In this document: in pieces, positions 1 through 6,626 of the stretch
How positions within the stretch are numbered: position 1 is the first letter of the stretch
Layout: each line of letters begins with the position of its first letter
NCBI GenBank assembly: GCA_001603055.1
Contig: LVAZ01000209.1
Location: forward strand, 1 to 6,980
Direction of reading: 5' to 3'
Source: Victivallales bacterium Lenti_02
Lineage (GTDB): Bacteria > Verrucomicrobiota > Lentisphaeria > Oligosphaerales > Lenti-02
DNA: 6,980 bases
Program-made: the position numbers and the translations under genes
Notes under the pieces: model-generated
The model's input: only the letters and a program-made list of their open reading frames with translations
Told to the model about the DNA's origin: nothing
Databases searched by the model: none

Positions 1-1389
1 GGCGAGTTCGGGATTGACGAGGGTGTAGTCCATGTCGTAGCGGGCGGGGCCGAGATAGTCGGCCCCGAGATCGAGGGCCAGTTTGCCGCGCTCGCTGTCG
101 AGGGCGCCTTCGCCGAGCACCAGCAGCTTGCCGCCGGCCTTGAGATAGGCGGCGAGTTTGGTTTCGGAACCATCCAGGACTCCGGCGCGGGAGGGGACGA
201 CGATGGCCTCGAAGGGGGCGAGGTCGTCCTCCGGGCCGACGGCCGCGAAGTCGATCTGCTCTTCCATGAGCATGCGGGCGACGCCCTCGTCCGCCGCCGC
301 GGTATGGGTCAGCCAGAGTCCGAGGGAGGCGACGGGGGTGGCCCCGACGCCGTAGTCCTCGATCTGCTCGACGTACTGGTAGGCGTGGCCGATGTTGGCG
401 TAGGTGGCGAGGTCCATTTCGCCGCAGGGGTGGAGCTGGTCGCCGAAGTTGCAGCGGGCGCCGAAGGCGACCATTCCCGCCGCCTCGAAGCGGATGGCCT
501 CGGGGTCCTTGAAGCCGCCGAATTCGCCCCAGGAGGTGTGGAATTTGCCGCTCATGGCGACGTAGGGTTTGTTCTCCTTGTGGAAGAACTTGGCGCGGAG
601 GGGGAATTTGTCGTAGCCGCCCCAGGTGGTGGGCAGGTCCTCGAGGTCGTTCTTGGTGTTGACCGCGAAGAGGCGGTGGCGGGCGTTCTGGGGTCGGCCG
701 AGGGTGGTGATGCCGTTGAAGTAGACGCTCGCGTCCGGATGGATGGCGAGGATGAGGCGCTTGATTTCCTCGGTGTGACGGCGGAAGGTCTGGGCGCGGT
801 ACAGTTCGACGTCGGCGACGCGCTCCGCGTCCAGCCCGGCTTCGCGCATGCCCCGGCGGCAGCGTTCGCAGTAGCAGAGCTTCTCGGCCTGATAGATGTC
901 GTACCAGAGTCCGTCCACGGGGTAGAGGCGGCAGATTTCCTCGGTCTGGGCGAGCATCATGGCATGGTAGTCGCCGGTGGGGCAGAGGTTTTTCCACTGG
1001 AAGGTGGGCTTGGCGGCGTCGGGGGCCACATCCGCAGGCCAGGCCCCGACGATGGAGCCGTCGGGATTGCGCATGCACCAGTCGGGATGGGTTTCGGCAT
1101 CGTTGGCGGACCAGCCCATGGTGTAGTAGACGGGGCACTTCACGCCGATTTCGTGGCAGGCCTCGATCTGGCCGCCGAGCAGGTCGCAGGTGAGCTGGGG
1201 ATGGGGAAGGCCGATCTTTGTGGGGTAGTAGCTCCAGCCGTGATGGCATTTGGCGAAGATGTTGATGAGGTTCACCCGCCCGAGCTGGAGGGCCTGCTGG
1301 AACTGCTCCTTGCGGAAGCGGCCGCCGATTTCGGGGAGGTGTTCGGAGGTATGGAAGTCGAGATGAATCTGGCGCGAGGGCTCGAACAT
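1..1389 (-). CDS. GHL6 / GH151-like glycoside hydrolase with beta-galactosidase-trimerisation-like domain (3' end missing)
   Basis: The frame is open for 463 codons and runs off the left edge, so the C-terminus is not seen. Residues about 8-330 look like the hypothetical glycosyl hydrolase 6 (GHL6) TIM barrel: HLDFHTSEH at 9-17, FAKCHHGWSYYPTK at 45-58, DGLWYD at 159-164 and SGKFHTSWGEFGG at 281-293. A cysteine knuckle, CYCERC, lies at 172-177. Residues about 350-463 (IVVPSRAGVL, LAAYLKAGGKLLVLGEG) resemble the glutamine-amidotransferase-like trimerisation domain of beta-galactosidases. This domain pair occurs in GH151, which includes alpha-L-fucosidases; the substrate here is inferred. D164 is a candidate nucleophile by analogy with GH29-like barrels. 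No signal peptide is visible, so a cytoplasmic site is likely. The ATG at 1389 has GGAG 10 nt upstream. An alternative in-frame ATG at 1443 overlaps the upstream stop (TGATG) and would add 18 residues, but it lacks a Shine-Dalgarno and the added residues do not look like family sequence. Confidence 0.85.
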   Translation of the reverse strand, partial: MFEPSRQIHLDFHTSEHLPEIGGRFRKEQFQQALQLGRVNLINIFAKCHHGWSYYPTKIGLPHPQLTCDLLGGQIEACHEIGVKCPVYYTMGWSANDAETHPDWCMRNPDGSIVGAWPADVAPDAAKPTFQWKNLCPTGDYHAMMLAQTEEICRLYPVDGLWYDIYQAEKLCYCERCRRGMREAGLDAERVADVELYRAQTFRRHTEEIKRLILAIHPDASVYFNGITTLGRPQNARHRLFAVNTKNDLEDLPTTWGGYDKFPLRAKFFHKENKPYVAMSGKFHTSWGEFGGFKDPEAIRFEAAGMVAFGARCNFGDQLHPCGEMDLATYANIGHAYQYVEQIEDYGVGATPVASLGLWLTHTAAADEGVARMLMEEQIDFAAVGPEDDLAPFEAIVVPSRAGVLDGSETKLAAYLKAGGKLLVLGEGALDSERGKLALDLGADYLGPARYDMDYTLVNPELA

Positions 1390-1399
1390 GGTCAGGTGT

Positions 1400-1403
1400 C
1401 TCC
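1400..1403 (-). promoter_or_regulatory. Ribosome binding site GGAG for the GHL6-like gene
   Basis: On the minus strand GGAG sits 10 nt before the ATG at 1389. It is a modest match with rather long spacing. It favours this start over the ATG at 1443, which is preceded by a pyrimidine-rich stretch. Confidence 0.45.
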
Positions 1404-1442
1404 GGTAGGGGGTGAGCGCATGGCGGGAACCATAAACCGCCA

Positions 1443-3839
1443 TCACTGGGGAGGCGAAACCATGCGGGCAAATTTTCCGGGGTCCGGGAACTCCGGCCTG
1501 CCGGTGGGGGAGAAGGCGGAGCGTTCGTCGCCGTTGGGCCGGAGCCGCTGGCGGCAGACGTTGATAAACCAGGGGTAGGTGTCGCTGGGTCGGCGCCCGG
1601 CGATGCCGTCCGGCGATCCGGCTTTGGCCAGGGGAAGGCGCAGCTCGATGGTCCAGTGGTCCTCGCCGAGCTGAACGACCGCTTCCGCGCCGGCCTGCCA
1701 TTGGGGGTTGTTCGGAGGTTGAGCGTGGTCGGCGGCGGCGATGGTCCCGTCCGCCTGGATGGTGATGCGGTAGTAGGCGTGGGTCTGGGTTTCGATCAGG
1801 ATTTCGACGGCATCCCCGACGTGCGGCCGGTAACCGGGGAGGTCCTGGCAGTGGATGCCGACATGGAGGGCGTCCTTGCCCCAGGCCAGGCGGAAACGGG
1901 TGGGGAAATAGGGGGCACGGCCGGTTTCCGTCTCGCGCAGGGGGTAGGGGGAGGAGGCCTCCCAGAAGGGTTCGTCCAACTGGCCGTCCAGTTTGAAGCT
2001 GCGGGGGTCGCTGAGGAGAACGCGGCAGGACGGGGCGTCGGCCCGGCCTTTCCGCAGCCGGTCGCGGAGCTGACCGAGGGGAATCAGGAACTCGGCGAGC
2101 AGAGCGAGGCGTTGGCCGTAGACGGAGTCGCCGACGGCATCGCGGGCGGCGGCGAACAGGGCGAGCGCCCGGTCGATGGGGGCGGGATCGGTCAGCATCT
2201 CGGGCCAGTGCTGTTCGCAGAATTCGACGAAGGCCTGCATCGGCCCGGCGGCGGGACCGTAGAAATCGCGGTAGTATTCGCCGAGGAGGGCGTCCACATC
2301 CAGATTGGCGTCCCAGTAGAACCGGGAGGTAACGTAGGCGTTGAGGTGGTTGAAGATCGGGGCGTGCATGCCGGTTCCCGCCGCGCGGGTCTGTTCGACC
2401 ATCTCGCCCCTGGCCACGCTGCGGAGGCGTTTCAGATCGCGGGCGATGGCCTGGGGGAAGTAGACGGGGATGCCTTCGTAGGTGTGGCCGGGGCGGCTAT
2501 GGAGGTAGTATTCCCAGAGGTAGAAGTCGCCGGAGGTGAGTTTGTCGAGCCAGCCCTGGCGGGCTTCGAGGTAGAGCTGCTCGATGGCGGGGTCGATGAA
2601 TTGGGCGCGGTGCTGGCAGAAGCCGACCGCGAGATTCGGGCTCAATTTTCCGATCTTTTTGGGTGGCAGCAGGTAGGAACCGTAGGCGAAGCAGACGATC
2701 TTCTTGTCCGGATGGGTGGTGCGGACTTCCTCGGCCACCCGGTTCACGTAGTCCCAGACATAGTCGGAGAGATGGCCCTGGGGGCCGCGCTCGGGATCGT
2801 CCTTGCCCTGGCAGAGGGGGCATTCGCAGAGGCGGGTGTAGGCGTCGGCGGGCATGACGCCGATCATGGGTTCGTCGGGATAGACCTGGAAAAAGGCGCG
2901 GATGAAGCGGACGTTAGCGGCGAAGAGTTCGGGCGAGGACAGGCAGGGCTTGCCGTACCGGCTGTGTTTGTCGCCGGTGAACCGGCGACCGTTGTAGAGC
3001 GCGAAATACTCGGGATGGTCCCGTTTCGCCTCGTCCCGGCCATGGATCAGACAGATGCCGTGGCCGAGCCAGCACGAGGCGCTCAGCCCCAGTTGGTCGC
3101 GTCCGGGACTGAAGCCGAGGCGGAGATGCCACAGGATGCTCTCGGCCGGGTCGCCGATCCAGACCGGCGCGTAGGGGCCGAAATCCCGCACCGGGAAATC
3201 GGGCCGGACCGTCTCGTCGAGGACGGGCAGGGGAATCGTGGTCTGCTGCGGGACCACCTCGCCCAGCTCTCCCTGCATGTACCAGCGGACCCCGAGCCGA
3301 TGCAGGAAGCCGTGGACGGCGTTCAGGGAACCGCGCTCGTCGTAGGTCCAGATGCCCAGTTCCTTGCTGCACTTCTTGAACAGCAGGGTATGGGGGAACA
3401 GCCATTTCTCGCCGGTGAGGGCGTCCCATTCCGCGAGCACGCGCGCGTCGTCGCTGTAGGTGGTCTTGTAGGGCTGGGGCGGGGTGAAATCGCTGTCCCG
3501 GCCGAGCAGGGCGAGCCAGTTTTCTCCCGTGACCATGCGGTACGCGCCGTCGGGCAGGTCATGGCCGACCAGCCCGAGCCGGTCGGTGTGGACGCTGCGT
3601 CCCACATAGACGCTGACCAGATTGTCGTCGGGTTCGGTCGCGATGGGAAGCTCGGCTCCGGAGATTTTGCGGAGATAGTCGCGCAGTTCCTCGGCGGCCA
3701 GACGGACCATGCGGGGCGGCTGGTCGGAGATGACGATTCGAGCGGCGGGGGTGCCGTCCTTGACGAGCCAGGCGTCGCCGGCCACCGCCAGGAAGGGGAG
3801 GAAGAGCAACGGGAGCAGTAGGTAGCGAAGCGCGGTCAT
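1443..3839 (-). CDS. Secreted DUF4838 protein with GH67/GH20-type N-terminal domain and C-terminal CBM9-like domain
   Basis: The 798-residue protein begins with a signal peptide (hydrophobic 5-19, likely cleavage after AVA at 18-20). Residues about 25-205 resemble the N-terminal domain of GH67 alpha-glucuronidases and GH20 enzymes, with LAAEELRDYLRKISGAELPI at 47-66 and HGFLHRLGVRWYM at 176-188. Residues about 215-500 match the DUF4838 type, with a C-x-C-x-x-C knuckle at 338-343 and conserved-looking segments FAYGSYLLPP (384-393) and LWEYYLHSRPG (441-451). Residues about 605-798 look like a CBM9-type sandwich (KLDGQLDEPFWE at 616-627, DAVEILIET at 676-684, WTIELRLPL at 729-737). The family has no reaction known to me; a role in polysaccharide breakdown outside the inner membrane is inferred from domains and neighbours. 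GGAGGG stands 8 nt before the ATG, and that ATG overlaps the TPR gene's TGA by four bases (ATGA), suggesting translational coupling. The frame is intact. Confidence 0.9.
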   Translation of the reverse strand: MTALRYLLLPLLFLPFLAVAGDAWLVKDGTPAARIVISDQPPRMVRLAAEELRDYLRKISGAELPIATEPDDNLVSVYVGRSVHTDRLGLVGHDLPDGAYRMVTGENWLALLGRDSDFTPPQPYKTTYSDDARVLAEWDALTGEKWLFPHTLLFKKCSKELGIWTYDERGSLNAVHGFLHRLGVRWYMQGELGEVVPQQTTIPLPVLDETVRPDFPVRDFGPYAPVWIGDPAESILWHLRLGFSPGRDQLGLSASCWLGHGICLIHGRDEAKRDHPEYFALYNGRRFTGDKHSRYGKPCLSSPELFAANVRFIRAFFQVYPDEPMIGVMPADAYTRLCECPLCQGKDDPERGPQGHLSDYVWDYVNRVAEEVRTTHPDKKIVCFAYGSYLLPPKKIGKLSPNLAVGFCQHRAQFIDPAIEQLYLEARQGWLDKLTSGDFYLWEYYLHSRPGHTYEGIPVYFPQAIARDLKRLRSVARGEMVEQTRAAGTGMHAPIFNHLNAYVTSRFYWDANLDVDALLGEYYRDFYGPAAGPMQAFVEFCEQHWPEMLTDPAPIDRALALFAAARDAVGDSVYGQRLALLAEFLIPLGQLRDRLRKGRADAPSCRVLLSDPRSFKLDGQLDEPFWEASSPYPLRETETGRAPYFPTRFRLAWGKDALHVGIHCQDLPGYRPHVGDAVEILIETQTHAYYRITIQADGTIAAADHAQPPNNPQWQAGAEAVVQLGEDHWTIELRLPLAKAGSPDGIAGRRPSDTYPWFINVCRQRLRPNGDERSAFSPTGRPEFPDPGKFARMVSPPQ

Positions 3840-4696
3840 TCGGCGTTCCCTCCGAGCTTTCGCAATCCTTCCTCGCAGGTTTTGCGGACCTGGTCGGGAA
3901 TGTCATTGAGGGCCAGGGCCTCGCGGAATTTGGCGCTGGCCTCGGCGGTTTTTCCCGCTTGGGTCAGAGTCTCTCCCCAGGCCGCGAGCAGATTGCCCCG
4001 CCAATAGGGCAGGGTGACCTGTTCGAGCGGGATCACCGCCAGTTCGGCGAGGGCGGCATCGGTTTCGCCCCGTTCGCGCAGGATGGCGGCGGCATTCATG
4101 GCGGCCTGACAGCGCTTGTAGACGTTGCGCCGCTGATAGGCCTGGCGATAGGCTTGCAGGGCGCGGTCCACATCGCCGAGTTGGTGGCGATAGGTGTCGC
4201 CGAGGGCGATGAAGGCCAGCCCGAGGACGTTGTCTTCCAGCAGATAGTGGCAGGCCCGTTGCAGATCGTCCCTTGCCGCCTCGGCGTTTTTCAGGGCGTA
4301 GTGGGCGTGGCCGCGCCAGTAGCTGGCGGGGCCGATGAGCAGGTCGGGCCAGACGGTAAAATCCTCGCCGCCGAATTGGTCGACGATTTGCCGCCACTGG
4401 CGGCGCTCGGCCAGCAGTTGCAGTTCGACGGACTTCGCCGTGGGGCTGTGGGGAATCCGGCGGGCCAGTTCGACCGCTTCGGCGGGGCGGTCCAGCCGGT
4501 TGCAGATCAGGGCCGCCTGTTCGAGCGCGTCCGATTTCTGCGCTTCGCTGCCTTCGCCCGCCGCCAGTTCGAGAAACGCGGCCAAAGCCTCTTCCGGTTT
4601 GTCCGCCTTGAGCAGAGCCGCCGCCGCCGCGCGGGAGGCCACATAGTCGGCCCGGAGCGCCAGACCGACCAGGAGGAGGAAAAGCGCCAGTTTCAC
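3836..4696 (-). CDS. TPR-repeat protein with N-terminal signal or anchor, coupled to DUF4838 gene
   Basis: This 286-residue protein has no recognisable catalytic motif. Residues 2-14 form a hydrophobic segment after a lysine, which reads as a signal peptide or membrane anchor (possible cleavage after LRA at 14-16), so a periplasmic or envelope location is likely. The rest is alpha-helical, with tetratricopeptide-type helix pairs at about 20-50, 53-80, 124-152, 158-190, 195-220 and 233-264; LGDTYRHQLGDVDRALQAY and AWGETLTQAGKTAEASAKF are the clearest. TPR proteins usually hold partners together, and the four-base overlap with the DUF4838 gene makes that protein the obvious candidate (inference). 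The start is GTG, not ATG: no ATG, GTG or TTG lies further upstream in frame before a stop, and the signal segment begins directly after it. The Shine-Dalgarno is poor (GGGGGT about 5 nt upstream), suggesting modest initiation. Confidence 0.85.
   Translation of the reverse strand: MKLALFLLLVGLALRADYVASRAAAAALLKADKPEEALAAFLELAAGEGSEAQKSDALEQAALICNRLDRPAEAVELARRIPHSPTAKSVELQLLAERRQWRQIVDQFGGEDFTVWPDLLIGPASYWRGHAHYALKNAEAARDDLQRACHYLLEDNVLGLAFIALGDTYRHQLGDVDRALQAYRQAYQRRNVYKRCQAAMNAAAILRERGETDAALAELAVIPLEQVTLPYWRGNLLAAWGETLTQAGKTAEASAKFREALALNDIPDQVRKTCEEGLRKLGGNAE
3848..3853 (-). promoter_or_regulatory. Strong ribosome binding site GGAGGG for the DUF4838 gene, inside the TPR gene
   Basis: GGAGGG lies 8 nt before the ATG at 3839 and within the last codons of the TPR gene. 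It fixes the DUF4838 start at the ATGA overlap. It also suggests efficient re-initiation, possibly giving more DUF4838 protein than TPR protein. Confidence 0.75.
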
Positions 4697-4736
4697 GGTG
4701 GACCCCCGTTGCGTGGGAGCGGTTCGGGATGGGGAA

Positions 4737-4773
4737 CGGCAAGCGGAGGTCCGGGGGGACGCTCCGCTTGCCG
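4737..4773 (-). terminator. Stem-loop between GH29 and TPR genes; weak terminator or RNA-processing/stability element
   Basis: A perfect 12-bp inverted repeat pairs 4737-4748 (CGGCAAGCGGAG on the plus strand) with 4762-4773. The stem continues with 4 more pairs (4749-4752 with 4757-4760) after a single bulged base at 4761, closing on a four-base loop of one nucleotide type. It begins 26 nt after the GH29 stop. In the minus-strand transcript only two U residues follow before a C-rich run, so it lacks the U-tract of a standard Rho-independent terminator. It could attenuate readthrough, or protect the 3' end of the GH29 message after processing. The structure is seen directly; its function is inferred. 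Confidence 0.5.
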
Positions 4774-4798
4774 GGATGCTATGGCATGGCGGATTCGG

Positions 4799-6514
4799 CT
4801 AGGCGATGGGGACCAGCCGGATTTCGGCGAGACGGAGCTGGGAGTCGGGGGCGAACGCGAGGGCCTGGACGGTCGCCTGATGGCTGCCCGCCGCCGGCAG
4901 GTTCACCTCGCCGAGGATGCTCACTGCTTCGGGATGGTGCTGGGCGCGGGGGCTGTCGCTGTCGCGGTCCTTGGCAAGGGTGGCGACGAGGCGGGTTCCG
5001 CCCAGGGTGAAGGCGACCTCGTGCCCGCCCTTCCAGGCCGCGCCGTGGCCGGCGCTGGCGCTGATGAACTCGACCCGGAAGCGACCGCCCTGCTTGAGGC
5101 GGAAGGTCCAGGCGAGCGCGTCCTCGGGGGAGCGCCAGCCGGCGGTCATGCCGCCCCGGTCCACGGTCGCCGCGCCGGAAACTGCGGCCATGTGGGCGGG
5201 CAGGAGAACGCTGCCGTCGGCCTGCTGCAAGGGGGCCTCGTCCACGTCCACTGCGCCGTCGAGGGTCAGTTTGAGGACGGAGACGTACTTGCCGGGCGCG
5301 TGGGCGGGGAGGGTGATCGCCAGTTCGTTCCAGCCGTCCGCGTTACGCTGGACCACTCCGACCTTGGCGGCCGGATCGGCGAGGAACTGGCCCGTGACCA
5401 CGCGGCTGCGCAGGCCGGGCAGGGTGATTTTGCCGTCTTCCGGCCAGCGGGTTATCAGCAGGTAGAGGACGCCGTCCTTGCGGGTGATCCGGCCCCAGTC
5501 GAACTCGTAGGGGTAGGGGCTGGCCGCGCTGCCGTGGATGGCCTCGCCGTTCACGTCCATCCAGCGGCCGATTTCGCGGAGCAGGTCGATGCTGGGCTCG
5601 GGGATCAGACCTTCGGCGGTGGGGCCCACGTTGAGCAGATAGTTCACGCCCTTGCTGGCGAGGTCGACGAGGAGGTAGATGAGCTTGTCGGCGCTCTTCC
5701 AGTTGTGGTCGTAGCTCTTGAATCCCCAGGTGTCGTTGAGGGTGGCGGGGGTTTCCCAGTCGCCCTTGACGCGGCCGACGGGAATCTGGTTGTCGCCCAT
5801 GCTGCCGTAGTCGCCCACGTCGTGGCCGACCCGGCCGCTGACCAGGCAGTTGGGCTGGATGCTGTGGACGTAGTCGCGCAGGTCCTCGCTCTGCTCGCGG
5901 GTGATGATGACCGGGGTGTCGAACCAGATCAGGCCGATGTCGCCGTACTGGGTGAGGAGTTCGTGGAGATTGGGTTTCACCACGTTTTCGAGATAGGCGG
6001 CGAAGTCAGCCGCCGGACGGCTGTAGGCGGCGGGGCTGTACCAGCCCTTGCCGTTGGATTCCTCCCAGTGGCCTGCGCCGCCGGGAGCGTGCCAGTCCTG
6101 GGCCTGGGAGTAGTAGAAGCACATCCGCAGGCCGTGCTTGCGGCAGGCGGCGGCCAGTTCGGCCATGGGATCGCGGCCGAAGGGGGTGGCGTCCACGATG
6201 TTGTAGGGGTTGCTGGCCGAACGGAACATGCAGAAGCCGTCGTGATGCTTGGCGGTGATGACCAGATACTTCATCCCCGCCGCCTTGGCCAGCCGCACCC
6301 AGAAATCGGCGTCGAACTTCACCGGGTTGAACTGCGGCGTCAGCTTCTCGTACTCGGCGATGGGGATTTTGCCGTTGTACATGATCCATTCGCCGAGGCT
6401 CGGAATCTGCTTGTCCTGCCAGGTTCCCGCCGGGACGGCATAGAGGCCCCAGTGGATGAACAGGCCGAATCGCGCTTCGCGCCACCATTGTATCGCGTTG
6501 TTGCCGGTCGCCAT
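4799..6514 (-). CDS. GH29 alpha-L-fucosidase, cytoplasmic
   Basis: This 571-residue protein is predicted to remove terminal alpha-L-fucose from glycans by a retaining mechanism. The GH29 barrel fills about residues 5-330: WWREARFGLFIHWG (10-23), GEWIMYN (41-47), LVITAKHHDGFCMF (84-97), MCFYYSQAQDWH (131-142) and IGLIWFD (193-199). D199 aligns by motif with the GH29 nucleophile. E254 in WETPATLNDTWGF (253-265) is the best acid/base candidate, 55 residues later. Residues about 330-420 look like the family's C-terminal beta-sandwich. About 430-571 form an extra beta-rich region (AWTFRLKQGGRFRVEF) that may bind carbohydrate. No signal peptide is present, so substrates are probably imported oligosaccharides. 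The ATG at 6514 was chosen because GGAGAG lies 7 nt upstream and the GH29 homology begins within 10 residues. An in-frame ATG at 6673 would add 53 low-complexity residues and overlap the neighbouring gene. Linkage specificity cannot be read from the sequence. Confidence 0.95.
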   Translation of the reverse strand: MATGNNAIQWWREARFGLFIHWGLYAVPAGTWQDKQIPSLGEWIMYNGKIPIAEYEKLTPQFNPVKFDADFWVRLAKAAGMKYLVITAKHHDGFCMFRSASNPYNIVDATPFGRDPMAELAAACRKHGLRMCFYYSQAQDWHAPGGAGHWEESNGKGWYSPAAYSRPAADFAAYLENVVKPNLHELLTQYGDIGLIWFDTPVIITREQSEDLRDYVHSIQPNCLVSGRVGHDVGDYGSMGDNQIPVGRVKGDWETPATLNDTWGFKSYDHNWKSADKLIYLLVDLASKGVNYLLNVGPTAEGLIPEPSIDLLREIGRWMDVNGEAIHGSAASPYPYEFDWGRITRKDGVLYLLITRWPEDGKITLPGLRSRVVTGQFLADPAAKVGVVQRNADGWNELAITLPAHAPGKYVSVLKLTLDGAVDVDEAPLQQADGSVLLPAHMAAVSGAATVDRGGMTAGWRSPEDALAWTFRLKQGGRFRVEFISASAGHGAAWKGGHEVAFTLGGTRLVATLAKDRDSDSPRAQHHPEAVSILGEVNLPAAGSHQATVQALAFAPDSQLRLAEIRLVPIA

Positions 6515-6521
6515 GTGGTTA

Positions 6522-6527
6522 CTCTCC
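6522..6527 (-). promoter_or_regulatory. Ribosome binding site GGAGAG for the GH29 gene
   Basis: GGAGAG stands 7 nt before the ATG at 6514, an ideal spacing, and decides that start against the in-frame ATG at 6673. Confidence 0.75.
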
Positions 6528-6552
6528 GTGAGGGTGAGGGTTGCGGAGCCAA

Positions 6553-6580
6553 AGCATAATCCCCACTCCGCCGGGGACAA
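6553..6580 (-). promoter_or_regulatory. Possible sigma-70-type promoter for the GH29 gene
   Basis: In the 97-nt gap on the minus strand, TTGTCC (6580-6575, 4 of 6 matches to TTGACA) is followed after 16 nt by TATGCT (6558-6553, 4 of 6 matches to TATAAT). This would start a transcript about 30 nt before the GH29 ATG, leaving room for the GGAGAG site. The -10 region is the least GC-rich patch in the gap. The match is moderate, and PVC-group promoters are poorly described, so this is only a candidate. Confidence 0.35.
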
Positions 6581-6604
6581 GCGCAAATCTGCCCGTCCTT
6601 GCCT

Positions 6605-6626
6605 GCCGAAGCTATTTCGCTTCGGC
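6605..6626 (-). other. Small stem-loop spanning the stop codon of the GH71-like gene
   Basis: A perfect 8-bp inverted repeat (6605-6612 with 6619-6626, GCCGAAGC type) with a 6-nt loop overlaps the TAG at 6614-6612. No U-tract follows on the minus strand, so it is at best a weak transcription-ending or message-stabilising hairpin. At this GC content it could also be chance, because the arms partly encode the final Ala-Glu-Ala. Confidence 0.3.

Noticed and set aside
1410..1442. Short inverted repeat (GGCGG with CCGCC) in the gap between the DUF4838 and GHL6-like genes
   Set aside because: Only five pairs with a long loop and no U-tract; expected by chance at this GC content.
304..1578. A 424-codon open frame on the plus strand opposite the GHL6-like gene
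   Set aside because: Gly/Val/Ala/Glu-rich antisense shadow. The minus-strand frame carries clear hydrolase motifs throughout.
1656..3821. A 721-codon open frame on the plus strand opposite the DUF4838 gene
   Set aside because: Same composition artefact. The minus-strand frame has a signal peptide, a good ribosome binding site and recognisable domains.
4774..4798. Small palindrome ATGC/GCAT just after the GH29 stop
   Set aside because: Four-base arms only; no support as an operator or terminator.
3959..6559. An 866-codon open frame on the plus strand spanning the TPR and GH29 genes
   Set aside because: It starts at TTG, is rich in Gly, Ala, Val, Glu and Asp, crosses two genes and the hairpin gap, and shows no domain. 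High third-position GC on the minus strand removes stop codons from this antisense frame.
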